This document shows, piece after piece, positions 54,997 through 62,675 of a stretch of DNA of 62,675 nucleotides; position 1 is the stretch's first letter; every line of letters begins with the position of its first letter. The notes beneath the pieces are model-generated. The model saw only the letters and a program-made list of their open reading frames with translations, was not told where the DNA came from and made no database searches. The DNA is from Baaleninema simplex PCC 7105 (GTDB lineage Bacteria > Cyanobacteriota > Cyanobacteriia > Cyanobacteriales > Geitlerinemataceae). The stretch is from positions 2,552,290 through 2,614,964 of the forward strand of contig NZ_KB235958.1 in the NCBI RefSeq assembly GCF_000332355.1. Reading direction: 5' to 3'. The translations under genes and the position numbers were made by a program.

Positions 54997-55019
54997 AGAT
55001 CGCTGGGGAGGAGCGATCT
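54997..55019. terminator. Bidirectional hairpin between HtrA and DUF760 genes
   Basis: AGATCGCT (54997-55004) and AGCGATCT (55012-55019) form an 8-bp stem with a 7-base loop, two bases after the HtrA stop and eight bases from the DUF760 stop. Position between convergent genes suits a shared terminator, but T runs are weak. Confidence 0.5.
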
Positions 55020-55027
55020 AGAGCTGT

Positions 55028-55375
55028 CTAGGGTGTCGTGTCGTCTGAGTGGCGATCGAGACCGCTTCCTTGCGACAGTTGGCGATCGAGTTCCATCCGC
55101 TGTTCCATTTGGCGCAAAAAGTAACCCGTCATCATCGCCGAGGCGAGCATTCCCGCCATATTATCGCGATCGGTCGAAATTTGAACGTTGAACCCTTCAG
55201 CCGGGAGAACGCCGACTAGCCCTTGAACGTTGCGGGAGATAATGTCTTTAATTTCCGGGCTGACTGACTTCGCCACGCGAGCGAGAATGTCAGGCGATTG
55301 GTCTTGAAGATACGTTAGCAGTTGGTTGCCAGCATCCTCGTCGAGCTGAGAAAAAATTTCGGGGTCGAAAACCAT
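55028..55375 (-). CDS. DUF760 family protein
   Basis: A 115-residue protein matching DUF760, a family of cyanobacteria and plastids: LLTYLQDQSPDILARVAKSVSPEIKDIISRNVQGLVG, split by several conserved Pro and Ser positions, then a hydrophobic helix (MLASAMMTGYFLRQME). It is probably soluble or membrane-associated. Function not known to me. It faces the HtrA gene tail to tail. Confidence 0.85.
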   Translation of the reverse strand: MVFDPEIFSQLDEDAGNQLLTYLQDQSPDILARVAKSVSPEIKDIISRNVQGLVGVLPAEGFNVQISTDRDNMAGMLASAMMTGYFLRQMEQRMELDRQLSQGSGLDRHSDDTTP

Positions 55376-55440
55376 GAGCGTGTGATAATCCGTCAGTGGG
55401 CTTCAAAATTGGCCTGAACTAGATCTAGTGTAACGTCAGT

Positions 55441-55566
55441 TTGGAAGAGCAGGGGAGCAGGGGAGCTTCTTCAGGGAAGAGTGAAGAGGGAAGAGTGGGG
55501 AGTTCTCCTCATCTCATCATCCCGTCACCTCCTCACTGGTGACTGGTGACTGGCGACTGGCGACTG
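55441..55566. repeat. Purine microsatellite and GGTGACT heptamers
   Basis: An AGCAGGGG tract with GGGAGCTTCTTCAGGGAAG (shared with 25561-25579) is followed by four heptamers of GGTGACT/GGCGACT (55535-55566). It fills the gap between the DUF760 and ScpB genes. Confidence 0.7.
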
Positions 55567-55582
55567 AAATACTGCTCGCTGT

Positions 55583-56056
55583 TCACTGTAAAAGCGGTAA
55601 ACTTTCAATTTGGAAATATTGATGAAATTTGGGTGTAACTCGTAGCTCGTAAGAGCGAGCTTCGGGGGATTTGCGGCGTCGTACTAAGCCGAGTTCCATC
55701 AGCTCCTTGACGTGCTGGTAAGCTCCCGAACCGCGCCAATCCACTAACTCCGACTGCAAAATTGGCTGTTTTAAGGCGATCGCCGCTAGGGTGCGTTGCG
55801 CTCCGACTCCCATTTCCGGGGGAACTAAATCGAGCATGACTTCGCGGAAAGCTTCGCGTAGCTGCAAGCTGTAGCCGTTTTCCGTTTCGACGATTTCCAA
55901 CGCACTGTCGCGACGGGCGTAATCGTCCATCAATTCCAGTAAGGCGTCTTCAATTTCAGCGCGATCGCATTTCGTATACTCCGTCAACTGCGAAACTGAG
56001 AGTGCCTTTCCCTTCAAATATAAAATTGCTTCGATCGTTGTCGCTAAACGTTTCAT
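55583..56056 (-). CDS. scpB: Segregation and condensation protein ScpB
   Basis: From ATG 56056 a 157-residue protein. Two winged-helix domains are visible: LATTIEAILYLKGKALSV, ALLELMDDYARRDSALE, then LAAIALKQPILQSELVDWRG and LMELGLVRRR. This is the ScpB pattern (second-domain motif LAIIAY.QP) that binds ScpA and SMC to compact chromosomes. scpA and smc are not in the window. The frame is open to 56080 (TTG), but ATG 56056 gives the family start. ScpB genes are often alone in cyanobacteria. Confidence 0.88.
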   Translation of the reverse strand: MKRLATTIEAILYLKGKALSVSQLTEYTKCDRAEIEDALLELMDDYARRDSALEIVETENGYSLQLREAFREVMLDLVPPEMGVGAQRTLAAIALKQPILQSELVDWRGSGAYQHVKELMELGLVRRRKSPEARSYELRVTPKFHQYFQIESLPLLQ

Positions 56057-56286
56057 TGACAATTGATAATCGTTTTTCAAAACCTTTTTCTTATTTTTTG
56101 AAAAAAATCAACTTTAAAATAAGAAAAGATTGCAAATTGAATGATTTGAATTCAATTCCATAGAAAACAATTTCATTTTGACGCGGTTGGCTTTCGGTTT
56201 GCTCGACCTAACCTACACTCAAAAAGAAACTGTACACTATTTATAGCAAGTTTAAAGAAAAATGGTATTCAAGCCAATCGTGCAAA

Positions 56287-56392
56287 TATAGCAACCCTAA
56301 ATCAGTTGTGGCAACTACACAGAAGTGAAACTCACAACTGAAGGTCGGATGGTCTCTCCAGATCCCCGGCATCTCCAAAATGCCGGGGATCT
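56287..56392. repeat. 24-bp dispersed repeat (copy 2) and CCCCGGCAT hairpin
   Basis: 56287-56310 repeats 53509-53532 exactly but inverted. 56360-56372 (AGATCCCCGGCAT) and 56380-56392 form a perfect 13-bp stem identical to that inside the MITE at 16116. Both lie in a 430-base gene-free interval between ScpB and the Clp gene. Confidence 0.75.
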
Positions 56393-56508
56393 CACACAGC
56401 CATTGACCGATAGGGGATTTTGCCACGAATCATTGAACACTGCTGAAGTTAACGGCTCAAGCAGGTATTTCTCCCTTGCTCCCTTGCTCCCCCTCTCCCT
56501 TGCTAACT

Positions 56509-58923
56509 CTACTGCTCTACCGTTGTTTGGGTCGATCGCTCTCGGCGACGCAAGGACAGCCCCTCAAAGGTTAACTCACCCTCGCGAGCATCAACGTAAA
56601 TTAAAGAGCCGGGGAGAAACTGGCCTTTGAGAATCGAGCAACCGAGGGGACGAACCAACAGCCGTTCGATCGTCCGTTCCATTTCTCGCGCCCCTAATTT
56701 TTGGTTGTATCCTTGTGCCATCAACACGTCGTAAGCCGAGTCAGTCAGTTTCAACCGCAGATTTTGAGCGTGGAGCCGCTGGCGAACGTTGTCGAGGACT
56801 TTATCGGCAATTTGACGCACTACCGTCGGCGATAAAGGCGAGAAATAGACGATTTGACCGATACGGTTGAGAAGTTCCGGACGTAAGGACTGGCTGATGG
56901 TCTTCAAAATTCCGTTGCGGTAGTGTTTGGAATTGGGAAGGTGGAGACTCTCCGACTCCAAGCCAAAGCCGAGGGACGACTCAGAACTGACGTTCGCCCC
57001 TAAATTCGAGGTCATCACAATAATGGTTTCTCGAAAGGAAACGTGATTTCCATGACTGTCTGTCAACCGCCCTTCATCGAGAATTTGTAAAAACAAGTCC
57101 AAAACCTGGGGATGGGCTTTTTCGATTTCGTCGAACAAAACGACACTGTAGGGATGGGTTCGCACGGCTCCGGTGAGTTGTCCTTCGCCTTCGTGGCCGA
57201 TATACCCTGGAGGCGCACCGATGAGACGAGAGACGGAGTTCGGCTCCATGTACTCCGACATATCGATGCGGACAAGTTTTTGGGGATCGTCGAACAGGAA
57301 TTCTGCGAGGGCTTGAGCCAGTTGGGTTTTTCCCGTTCCCGTTTGTCCGACGAACATAAACACGCCGACGGGTTTTTGAGGGGGTTTCAACCCGGCGCGA
57401 GCGGTGCGGATAGCATCTGCAACGGCGGTTACGGCTTCGTCTTGTCCGATGACGCGCTGTTGCAGATAGCTTTCTAAGCGTAGCAGGCGCGATCGCTCGT
57501 CTTCGGTGACTTGTTCGACGGGAAGGCGACAGCGTTTGGCGATGACGCGGGCGATGTCAGCTTTCGTCACCCGACGGGGACGCGATCGCAATCTCGCCCC
57601 CGATCGTAACCGCACTTCCGCACAGGCGCGATCGATCGCATCGATGGCTTTGTCGGGAAATCGCGCGTCGCTGACGTAGCGTCCGGTCAGTTCCACCGCC
57701 ACGCTCAGAGCGCTATCGTCGATTTTGAGGTCGTGATGGCGCTCGAACTGAAGTCGCAGACCCTGTAAAATCGCGTGGGTTTCTTCTGGGGTGGGTTCTT
57801 GTACCCAAACGACCTGAAACCGGCGATCGAGAGCGCCGTCTTTTTCGATGGTTTGGCGGTATTCCCGCACGGTCGTCGCTCCGATACAGTGGATTTCACC
57901 TCGCGCCAATGCGGGTTTGAGGATGTTCGCCGCATCGCTGGCTCCGGTTCCTCCCGCTCCTAACACCGTATGGATTTCGTCGATAAAGACGATCGTGTCG
58001 TCGCTTGCACTAGCTTCGTTGACGAGGGCTTGAATCCGCTCTTCAAATTCACCGCGATATTTCGATCCCGCCAACAGCGACGCCATCGACACTTCGACGA
58101 CTCGTTTGTCGGCGAGGACGGGGGGCGCTTGGGAACTGGCGAGCCACTGGGTCAGTCCTTCGACGATGCAGGTTTTGCCCACTCCCGGTTCTCCCACGAG
58201 GATGGCGTTGCGCTTGCGTTTCTGCATCAAAATGCTGGCGAGGGTGCGAATTTCGGCCTGTCGTCCGACCACTGGGTCAAGTTGGCGTTTTCGCGCCAGT
58301 TCGGTGAGATCCCGTCCGAAGCAGTCCAACAGAGGTGTAGCGCGTTTGTTGCTGTCTGAGTACAAGGAATCTCCATCTAACATGAGATGGGGGTCGGGGG
58401 GAAGGGGATCGAAATCCCATTCGTCACTGGGAACGGGCGAATCGACGCCGTAAATGCCCAGTTCGGCTAAGAGATTTTCCCAAGGGGCGTTGGGTAACTC
58501 GAACAGGGCTTGTAGGAGGTGATAGGGGCGAACGGTGGGTTCGTCGATCGACTGGAGGGTCGAGATTTCTTCAGCCCGACTGAAGACTTCACGGGCGGCG
58601 CGATCGCGGTGCATGATTCCTTGGTGAACGCGCACGGGCGTCGGACGGGCAACTTGCGATCGCAACTGACGGCGAAACTGGGTTCGATCGAGTCCCCAAC
58701 TGTCGAACCATTGTTGTAGAACTTGAATGTCGCTTTTAAATTCTCGCTTTTGGAGGGGATTGTTGCGAATCTGCCGAGGACAAAAACGTTCGAGATCGAG
58801 ATCGCACAGCTTGCATAACCCGAGCAATAAATGGGCTGGGGATATTTCGCTAGCATGACCGGATTTCGCTTCGATCGCGGCAATATTCCAAGCGAGTACG
58901 GTACTGGGCGCGTAAACTGCCAT
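56509..58923 (-). CDS. Clp/Hsp100 AAA+ ATPase lacking the middle domain
   Basis: An 804-residue class I Clp ATPase. The N-terminal double-repeat domain (to about 190) is divergent. AAA-1 has the Walker A GEPGVGKT, Walker B IVFIDEIHT and sensor motifs; AAA-2 has GQTGTGKT, VVLFDEIEKAH and the arginine-finger region RPELLNRI. Between the two, EVRLRSGARLRSRPRRVTK joins AAA-1 almost directly to the start of AAA-2: the 50-residue coiled-coil middle domain of ClpC (or 120 of ClpB) is missing. LGFG near residue 650 could be a ClpP-contact loop. It probably unfolds proteins for ClpP or acts alone. No adaptor gene is near. Confidence 0.88.
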   Translation of the reverse strand: MAVYAPSTVLAWNIAAIEAKSGHASEISPAHLLLGLCKLCDLDLERFCPRQIRNNPLQKREFKSDIQVLQQWFDSWGLDRTQFRRQLRSQVARPTPVRVHQGIMHRDRAAREVFSRAEEISTLQSIDEPTVRPYHLLQALFELPNAPWENLLAELGIYGVDSPVPSDEWDFDPLPPDPHLMLDGDSLYSDSNKRATPLLDCFGRDLTELARKRQLDPVVGRQAEIRTLASILMQKRKRNAILVGEPGVGKTCIVEGLTQWLASSQAPPVLADKRVVEVSMASLLAGSKYRGEFEERIQALVNEASASDDTIVFIDEIHTVLGAGGTGASDAANILKPALARGEIHCIGATTVREYRQTIEKDGALDRRFQVVWVQEPTPEETHAILQGLRLQFERHHDLKIDDSALSVAVELTGRYVSDARFPDKAIDAIDRACAEVRLRSGARLRSRPRRVTKADIARVIAKRCRLPVEQVTEDERSRLLRLESYLQQRVIGQDEAVTAVADAIRTARAGLKPPQKPVGVFMFVGQTGTGKTQLAQALAEFLFDDPQKLVRIDMSEYMEPNSVSRLIGAPPGYIGHEGEGQLTGAVRTHPYSVVLFDEIEKAHPQVLDLFLQILDEGRLTDSHGNHVSFRETIIVMTSNLGANVSSESSLGFGLESESLHLPNSKHYRNGILKTISQSLRPELLNRIGQIVYFSPLSPTVVRQIADKVLDNVRQRLHAQNLRLKLTDSAYDVLMAQGYNQKLGAREMERTIERLLVRPLGCSILKGQFLPGSLIYVDAREGELTFEGLSLRRRERSTQTTVEQ

Positions 58924-58984
58924 CCGACAAAACCAATTGAGTTCGGGAACGGTCTATCTAGATTATGCACGAGGAAACGGTACG

Positions 58985-59142
58985 ATTGAAGACAGTCAGC
59001 AGTGAAGACAGGGAACAGGGAACAGGCAACAGGCAACAGGCAACAGTTAATCGTTTCTCCCCCTCTCCCTGGCTCCCCCTCTCCCTGGCTCCCCCTCTCC
59101 CTTTCTCCCCCTCTCCCTTTCTCCCCCTCTCCCTTTCTCCCC
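58985..59142. repeat. Composite repeat, inverted copy left of the IS remnant
   Basis: Heptamers GGGAACA and GGCAACA (59004-59041) are followed by AACAGTTAATCGTTTCTCC and a pyrimidine microsatellite (59058-59142). It is the reverse complement of the module order at 60151-60242; 28 bases (59042-59069) pair perfectly with 60155-60182. Confidence 0.8.
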
Positions 59143-60075
59143 CATGGCCAGCCAAAGACACTCAGCCCGGTGAGGATGAGTCAAACGGGTGCGTTGCCAA
59201 TTAAAGCCATCGCTCTTGAGATCGCGATAAGCCGCTTCAGTCCAAGAGCGAAAGCCATAAAAGGCAGCCGAAGCCGATTGAGGTGAGGCGTCACTCAGCA
59301 ACAGCCAAGGGTCTTTGTAATCCTCGTCCCATCGGGCTAACAGGGTACAATCGAGAGGATTTTGGCGAAAGCAGCGTACCGGTTGACTAAAACTCTCACC
59401 AACTCGAACCACTTGCTCGAGAGGTTGCCAGTCGGCGAGAGTTTCCCCCGAGCGCACTTGGTAATAGCCTTGTGAGTTAATACGTAACAAAGGATGCCAT
59501 CCCAGAGCCACAATTTCCTCATACAGCCAACAAGCATAGAGTCCTCGATCGGCCAAAACCCAAACCCTGACCGACTCGGGAACCACTCCGCTCAAGCGAC
59601 GGAGCAAGTCTTGCCACAGGGGCTTCCAGGGGTGTTTCTGGGAAGCTTTCACGATTTTCCAGGCCACGGGAATGCCACTGCCGCGATAGAGTACGTTGAG
59701 TGACAAGACGATAAATTTTTGACCGATATGGGTCGCATCTAAGGCCAGGAACAGGTCGTCGCTCTCTCCTAATAGCTCTAAGACCCACTTCAGCAGCGGC
59801 GCGAAACAACTGGCTACATCTAGCTCAGCATATTTACGACCGTAAGCTTGGCGTTTTTCTTTGTACCACTGTTGAAGTCCTTGACGAGTGTTGGTGAATT
59901 TTTCCTCGTTGACTTAGGCAATACACTCTGACACCTGAGTCAGACTTGAAGAGCGGCTCATCATCATGCCAAAGCTCCAGGTGGCTAGCCCTGATACTTG
60001 TGGCAAGGAAAGATTCGGAAAATGACGACTGACTTCTTGCGACCACTGTTTGAGGTAAGCTGAGTTGTATTTCAT
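59143..60075 (-). pseudogene. IS4-like transposase with in-frame stop and lost C-terminus
   Basis: Translation from ATG 60075 gives a DDE transposase: LFLALDATHIGQKF (first Asp), VWVLADRGLYACWLYEE (second Asp) and the Y..R...E..K-like WTEAAYRDLKSDGFNWQR. Codon 54 is TAA (59914-59916) where the copy at 25118 has CAA, so one C-to-T change created a stop. After LWLAMG the frame passes into the microsatellite and encodes only Gly/Glu/Arg repeats, so the normal C-terminus is lost. Everything else stays in one frame. The product cannot be made in full. Confidence 0.85.
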
Positions 60076-60149
60076 GGCTTCTCCTAAACGAGTCTACGGC
60101 TTTCTCTTTGTCGGCTCTTTCTCTCTCTCTTACAATCATAGCCTTGTCA
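59143..60149 (-). mobile_element. Broken IS4-like insertion sequence
   Basis: The gene-start end is intact: TCATAGCCTTGTCA at 60136-60149, the same 14-bp terminus as the element at 25097. The other end is replaced by the pyrimidine microsatellite, so no second inverted repeat remains. The transposase inside is also broken by a stop codon. Confidence 0.75.
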
Positions 60150-60150
60150 G

Positions 60151-60242
60151 GAAGGGGAGAGGGGGAGAAACGATTAACTGTTCCCAGATCCGCTGTTCCC
60201 TGTTAACCGTCTTCACTGCTCACTGTAAAAGGCTGGTGACTG
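60151..60242. repeat. Composite repeat, copy right of the IS remnant
   Basis: GGGGAGAGGGGGAGAAACG, then ATTAACTGTTCCC, a short CTGTTCC heptamer stretch, GTTAACCGTCTTCACTG and a GGTGACT remnant. The module order equals that at 44511-44839. Confidence 0.75.
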
Positions 60243-60470
60243 TTCTCTCCTGTCTGGTCAAAAAGATTCTGTTAAAATCGAGGGCAAGACCGATGAACTC
60301 TATCAACGTTCGATCGCATTTAGAGTTTTCCTCGGTTCGATCGCGCTCCGAGTATTGACAAAAGGATTAGAGCTGAGTTTAACTCACCCTTGTTTGTCTG
60401 TTCGGCCTATCCGTGGACTTGCCCGTGGGTCGTCAGACTCGAGAAAACTGCTTCTTAGGTTTGGCTGCTG

Positions 60471-60884
60471 GTGTACTCCCCCAAAGCGCAAAAGATCGAG
60501 ATCGATCGAGAGTATCCCTGTCCGTGTCGTCGTCCCGGTCGTCTAAAGCCGATAGCACTGACAGACGCCTTCGGCTGCGATCGCTGCCAGCAAATTTTCG
60601 TGGTGGACGAGAACGGAACCTCTATCGAGCAGTTGTCCACCCATTACCCCTACAAGCAAGTGTGGCGTTGGACGGGAACCCACTGGATACGAGCGCGTTC
60701 GGGTTTGAAAGAGACCTATCTTCCCCTAGCGCTCGGTGTTGTTTTGGTCTTGGCAATTATTTGGTTGCCGTTGGCGTTGCGCTTGCCCGTCGGAGCGAAT
60801 ACAATTCCCTGGATTATCTTAGTGGTTCTGTTGGCAATCTTGCCTGCATTTTTAGTGTGGCTGGCATACCGGCGTGATTCGTAA
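60471..60884 (+). CDS. Zinc-ribbon-like two-span membrane protein
   Basis: A 137-residue protein starting at GTG 60471. An N-terminal cytoplasmic-type domain has EYPCPCRRPGRL and FGCDRCQQIFVV, two Cys pairs that could bind zinc, then a TGTHWIRAR segment. Two hydrophobic spans follow (about residues 85-103 and 112-131) with a basic end. It resembles a conserved cyanobacterial membrane protein of unknown function. Its stop overlaps the proA-like start (TAATG at 60882-60886), so the two are translationally coupled. A role near proline or glutamate metabolism would be a guess. Confidence 0.75.
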   Translation: MYSPKAQKIEIDREYPCPCRRPGRLKPIALTDAFGCDRCQQIFVVDENGTSIEQLSTHYPYKQVWRWTGTHWIRARSGLKETYLPLALGVVLVLAIIWLPLALRLPVGANTIPWIILVVLLAILPAFLVWLAYRRDS

Positions 60885-62143
60885 TGACAACCGATTCTCT
60901 GGAGATTTGCGACAATCCTATCACCGCAGCGCGTCGCGCCTACCAAGCGTCTTTGGGATTGGCGAACGCGAAAAGCGTCGATCGCTCTAACGCACTGTTG
61001 CGGATGGCGGAGGCGTTGCGCGACCGTCAAGACGATATCCTCGAATCGAACACCCTCGATCTCGAGGCCAGTCGCGACATGGCCGTTCCCGAACTGCTGT
61101 TAGACTGGCTGAAATTGACCCCAGAACGGCTACAAACGGCAGCGAACATCTTAGAACGCCTCGGACAGCTTTCCGACCCAATTCGTCGCGTGACGAACAC
61201 GCCGCTGCAAGTCGAACAGGCGCAAACTTACTGTCAGTTGATGCCCCTCGGGGCGATCGCGCTGATTTACGAAGCCTTTCCCGAGTTAGGGGCGATCGCG
61301 GCTGGAATGTGTTTGAAAACGGGCAACAGCATCGTTCTCAAAGGAAGTACGGAAGCCAGTCAGTCCAATACGGCGATCGCTCGCGCTCTCCAAGATGCCC
61401 TCGCCGACACGAACCTGCCTTCGGGTTGCATCGAACTGCTTCCGGCCGATATCGGTACGTCGATTCGCGAACTCGTCAGTCAAGAACACTATCTCAGTTT
61501 GGTGATTCCTTACGGTCGCACGAGTTTAGTGCAACCGATCGTTGAAAAAGCAACGGTTCCCGTGTTGCGAGCTGCGATCGGCAATTGTTATTTATACTGG
61601 TCGCCGACGGGAAGTTTAGATGCGGTGCGATCGATCGTCCTGGACAGTCATTGTAGCGATCCCGACCCCGTCAACGCCATCGAAAAAATCCTCGTTTCTC
61701 CAGAACAAAAATCTTCATCTCTGGTGAGTTTGTGGAACAGCTTGCGCGATAAGGGATTTGAGATTCGCGGTGACGAACGTTTAGTGGAAGAATACCCCGA
61801 TCTCGTTCTGGCCGATGCGGCAGAATGGAGTCAAGCATATTTAACGAAAACCATCGCGTTTAAAGTCGTCGATAGTTTGGATTTGGGTATTTTTTGGATC
61901 AACCAATATAGCAGCGGTCATGCTGACTGTTTGGTCACGGAATCCTACAGCGAAAGTACTGAATTTTCTCTTGGGGTCAAAAGTGCCTCGGTGTATATTA
62001 ACGCTTCGCCTCGGTTTTCTCGCCTTCCCAAATCGGGAAATACCATTTGTTTGGGAATGTCCAATCAGATGGGACATTATCGCGGTTTTATCAGTTTAGA
62101 AGCGTTGACGCGCGTGAAACACGTGATTCAAGGACACGAGTAA
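60884..62143 (+). CDS. proA: ProA-family glutamate-5-semialdehyde dehydrogenase
   Basis: A 419-residue aldehyde dehydrogenase-fold protein of the gamma-glutamyl phosphate reductase family, the second step of proline synthesis. The start, PLGAIALIYEAFPEL, CLKTGNSIVLKGS and the end GFISLEALTRVKHVI fit. The active-site Cys235 is present in IGNCYLYW, but the usual next residue His is Tyr, and PYGRTSLV replaces the usual nucleotide-binding RGS loop. Cyanobacteria may hold two ProA-like proteins; this could be the divergent one, so specificity is less sure. The ATG overlaps the upstream stop. A hairpin terminator follows. Confidence 0.8.
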   Translation: MTTDSLEICDNPITAARRAYQASLGLANAKSVDRSNALLRMAEALRDRQDDILESNTLDLEASRDMAVPELLLDWLKLTPERLQTAANILERLGQLSDPIRRVTNTPLQVEQAQTYCQLMPLGAIALIYEAFPELGAIAAGMCLKTGNSIVLKGSTEASQSNTAIARALQDALADTNLPSGCIELLPADIGTSIRELVSQEHYLSLVIPYGRTSLVQPIVEKATVPVLRAAIGNCYLYWSPTGSLDAVRSIVLDSHCSDPDPVNAIEKILVSPEQKSSSLVSLWNSLRDKGFEIRGDERLVEEYPDLVLADAAEWSQAYLTKTIAFKVVDSLDLGIFWINQYSSGHADCLVTESYSESTEFSLGVKSASVYINASPRFSRLPKSGNTICLGMSNQMGHYRGFISLEALTRVKHVIQGHE

Positions 62144-62173
62144 CTGTTTTAGCTCAGTAGGATTGAGTTCGTA

Positions 62174-62211
62174 GAACCCCACAAAGATTTACTTCTTTTT
62201 AGGTGGGGTTC
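62174..62211 (+). terminator. Hairpin terminator after the proA-like gene
   Basis: GAACCCCAC (62174-62182) pairs with GTGGGGTTC (62203-62211) around a 20-base loop. It is 30 bases after the stop and is followed by ATCTAATTTTTCTG, a short T run. Confidence 0.6.
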
Positions 62212-62326
62212 ATCTAATTTTTCTGAGAGGGTGACAAGGTAGACGGAAGCCAGACGGGACAATTGTTTGAGAGAATAGAGGAGTCCCAAAAAAGAGGGTG
62301 GCGTTTGCGGCCACCCCAACAAAAAA

Positions 62327-62513
62327 ATGCTACCGACATTCTACCAAGATTTTCTTGCGCATCCATCTCAATGAGAAGCAAATTGGGATCTTAAAGTGGC
62401 TGGTCTGGATACTGCAAATGCATCGGCAAGTCAAATTATCGACGTTAGCGCAGTTCTTTCCTCAACCGATAAAATACGACAGTCGCGTCACCAGCTTGCA
62501 ACGATTTCTGAAG
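62327..62513 (+). pseudogene. Frameshifted N-terminus of an IS4-type transposase
   Basis: ATG 62327 opens MLPTFYQDFL, then a one-base shift near 62355 moves to the frame RIHLNEKQIGILKWLVWI and QVKLSTLAQFFPQP. This is the usual start of another IS4-type transposase. Around 62514 it is cut by the end of an ISKra4-type element. Only about 60 of some 400 codons remain. Confidence 0.7.
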
Positions 62514-62675
62514 GGGTGCATCCCAATCTTGCAAGACTCAGTCTGAGAATTGATGGTTCAGGTAGGCACATCGGTGCTTTAGCACTTGTTGCACGTTGTC
62601 TTCGTGCCACTGAGCCCCTGAAATCTTAACCCGTCGCCCAATTTGCTTGACCGTTGACTCAATCTCACCCGAGCC
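62514..62675 (-). mobile_element. ISKra4-type element, end fragment continuing out of the window
   Basis: The terminus GGGTGCATCCCAATCTTGCA starts at 62514 and the transposase C-terminus ends at 62538, reading inward from the window edge. The element inserted into the IS4-type gene. Its end resembles the MITE ends at 16267 and 29298. Confidence 0.7.
62538..62675 (-). CDS. ISKra4-family transposase, C-terminal part
   Basis: The minus strand reads GSGEIESTVKQIGRRVKIS, then GAQWHEDNVQQVLKHRCAYL and a stop at 62538. This is the conserved C-terminal end of ISKra4 transposases, with the GSG.IES Glu being the last catalytic acid. The gene continues beyond the window, so its integrity is unknown. 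Confidence 0.75.
   Translation of the reverse strand, partial: GSGEIESTVKQIGRRVKISGAQWHEDNVQQVLKHRCAYLNHQFSD

Noticed and set aside
62150-62225. tRNA-like string TAGCTCAGTAGGATTGAGTT
   Set aside because: The D-stem and T-stem do not pair and no acceptor stem can be formed; the only real structure is the GAACCCCAC hairpin.

Overview
The window looks like chromosomal DNA of a cyanobacterium, probably filamentous. The octamer GCGATCGC (HIP1) is very frequent throughout. Several genes belong to families I know mainly from cyanobacteria (DUF928, DUF760, DUF5691, DUF6761, CHASE2 sensors, CHAT proteins, haemagglutinin-like TPS adhesins), and heptameric tandem repeats and dispersed palindromes are abundant. 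I see no rRNA, tRNA or CRISPR array. Species assignment is not possible from this alone.

Layout. 0.7-6 kb: a lipoprotein, a membrane Ser/Thr kinase, a large UPF0182 membrane protein and a small membrane protein on the + strand, the first three packed like an operon. 6-16 kb (minus): a TPR protein, a DMT transporter, a GT2 glycosyltransferase with a Gly-rich tail, a giant multi-domain glycosyltransferase split by a 20-unit minisatellite, and a sulfotransferase; together a likely surface-glycan set. 16.5-24.5 kb: a secreted-adhesin/CHAT-protease fusion, a phosphohexomutase, and an RTX/beta-helix protein. 24.6-31 kb (plus): a CheY-like regulator, a non-autonomous IS derivative, an alpha/beta hydrolase overlapping a DUF5691 gene, two OB-fold proteins with Asp/Tyr tails, and an M20 amidohydrolase.

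31-42 kb is the most striking block, all on the minus strand: DUF928 protein, CHASE2 hybrid histidine kinase, TPS adhesin, a second TPS adhesin cut by a TnpB-type IS remnant, and a TPR-CHAT protein. It combines a sensor, exported adhesins, a small exported protein and a caspase-like peptidase. With the TPS-CHAT fusion at 16.5-20 kb, the window carries two CHAT and three TPS genes but no visible TpsB outer-membrane partner.

43-53 kb: an OmpR-type regulator, DUF6761, a CHASE2-PAS-GGDEF cyclase, two polytopic glycosylation-type membrane proteins (PTPS-related and PMT), a macro-domain protein and an SF2 helicase. 53-62 kb: HtrA, DUF760, ScpB, a Clp ATPase lacking the usual middle domain, a broken transposase, a zinc-ribbon membrane protein and a ProA-family dehydrogenase. 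The window ends inside nested IS fragments. Non-coding DNA is rich in MITEs, a composite heptamer/purine repeat found at several loci, and short palindromes; two of these repeats have become part of gene 3' ends.
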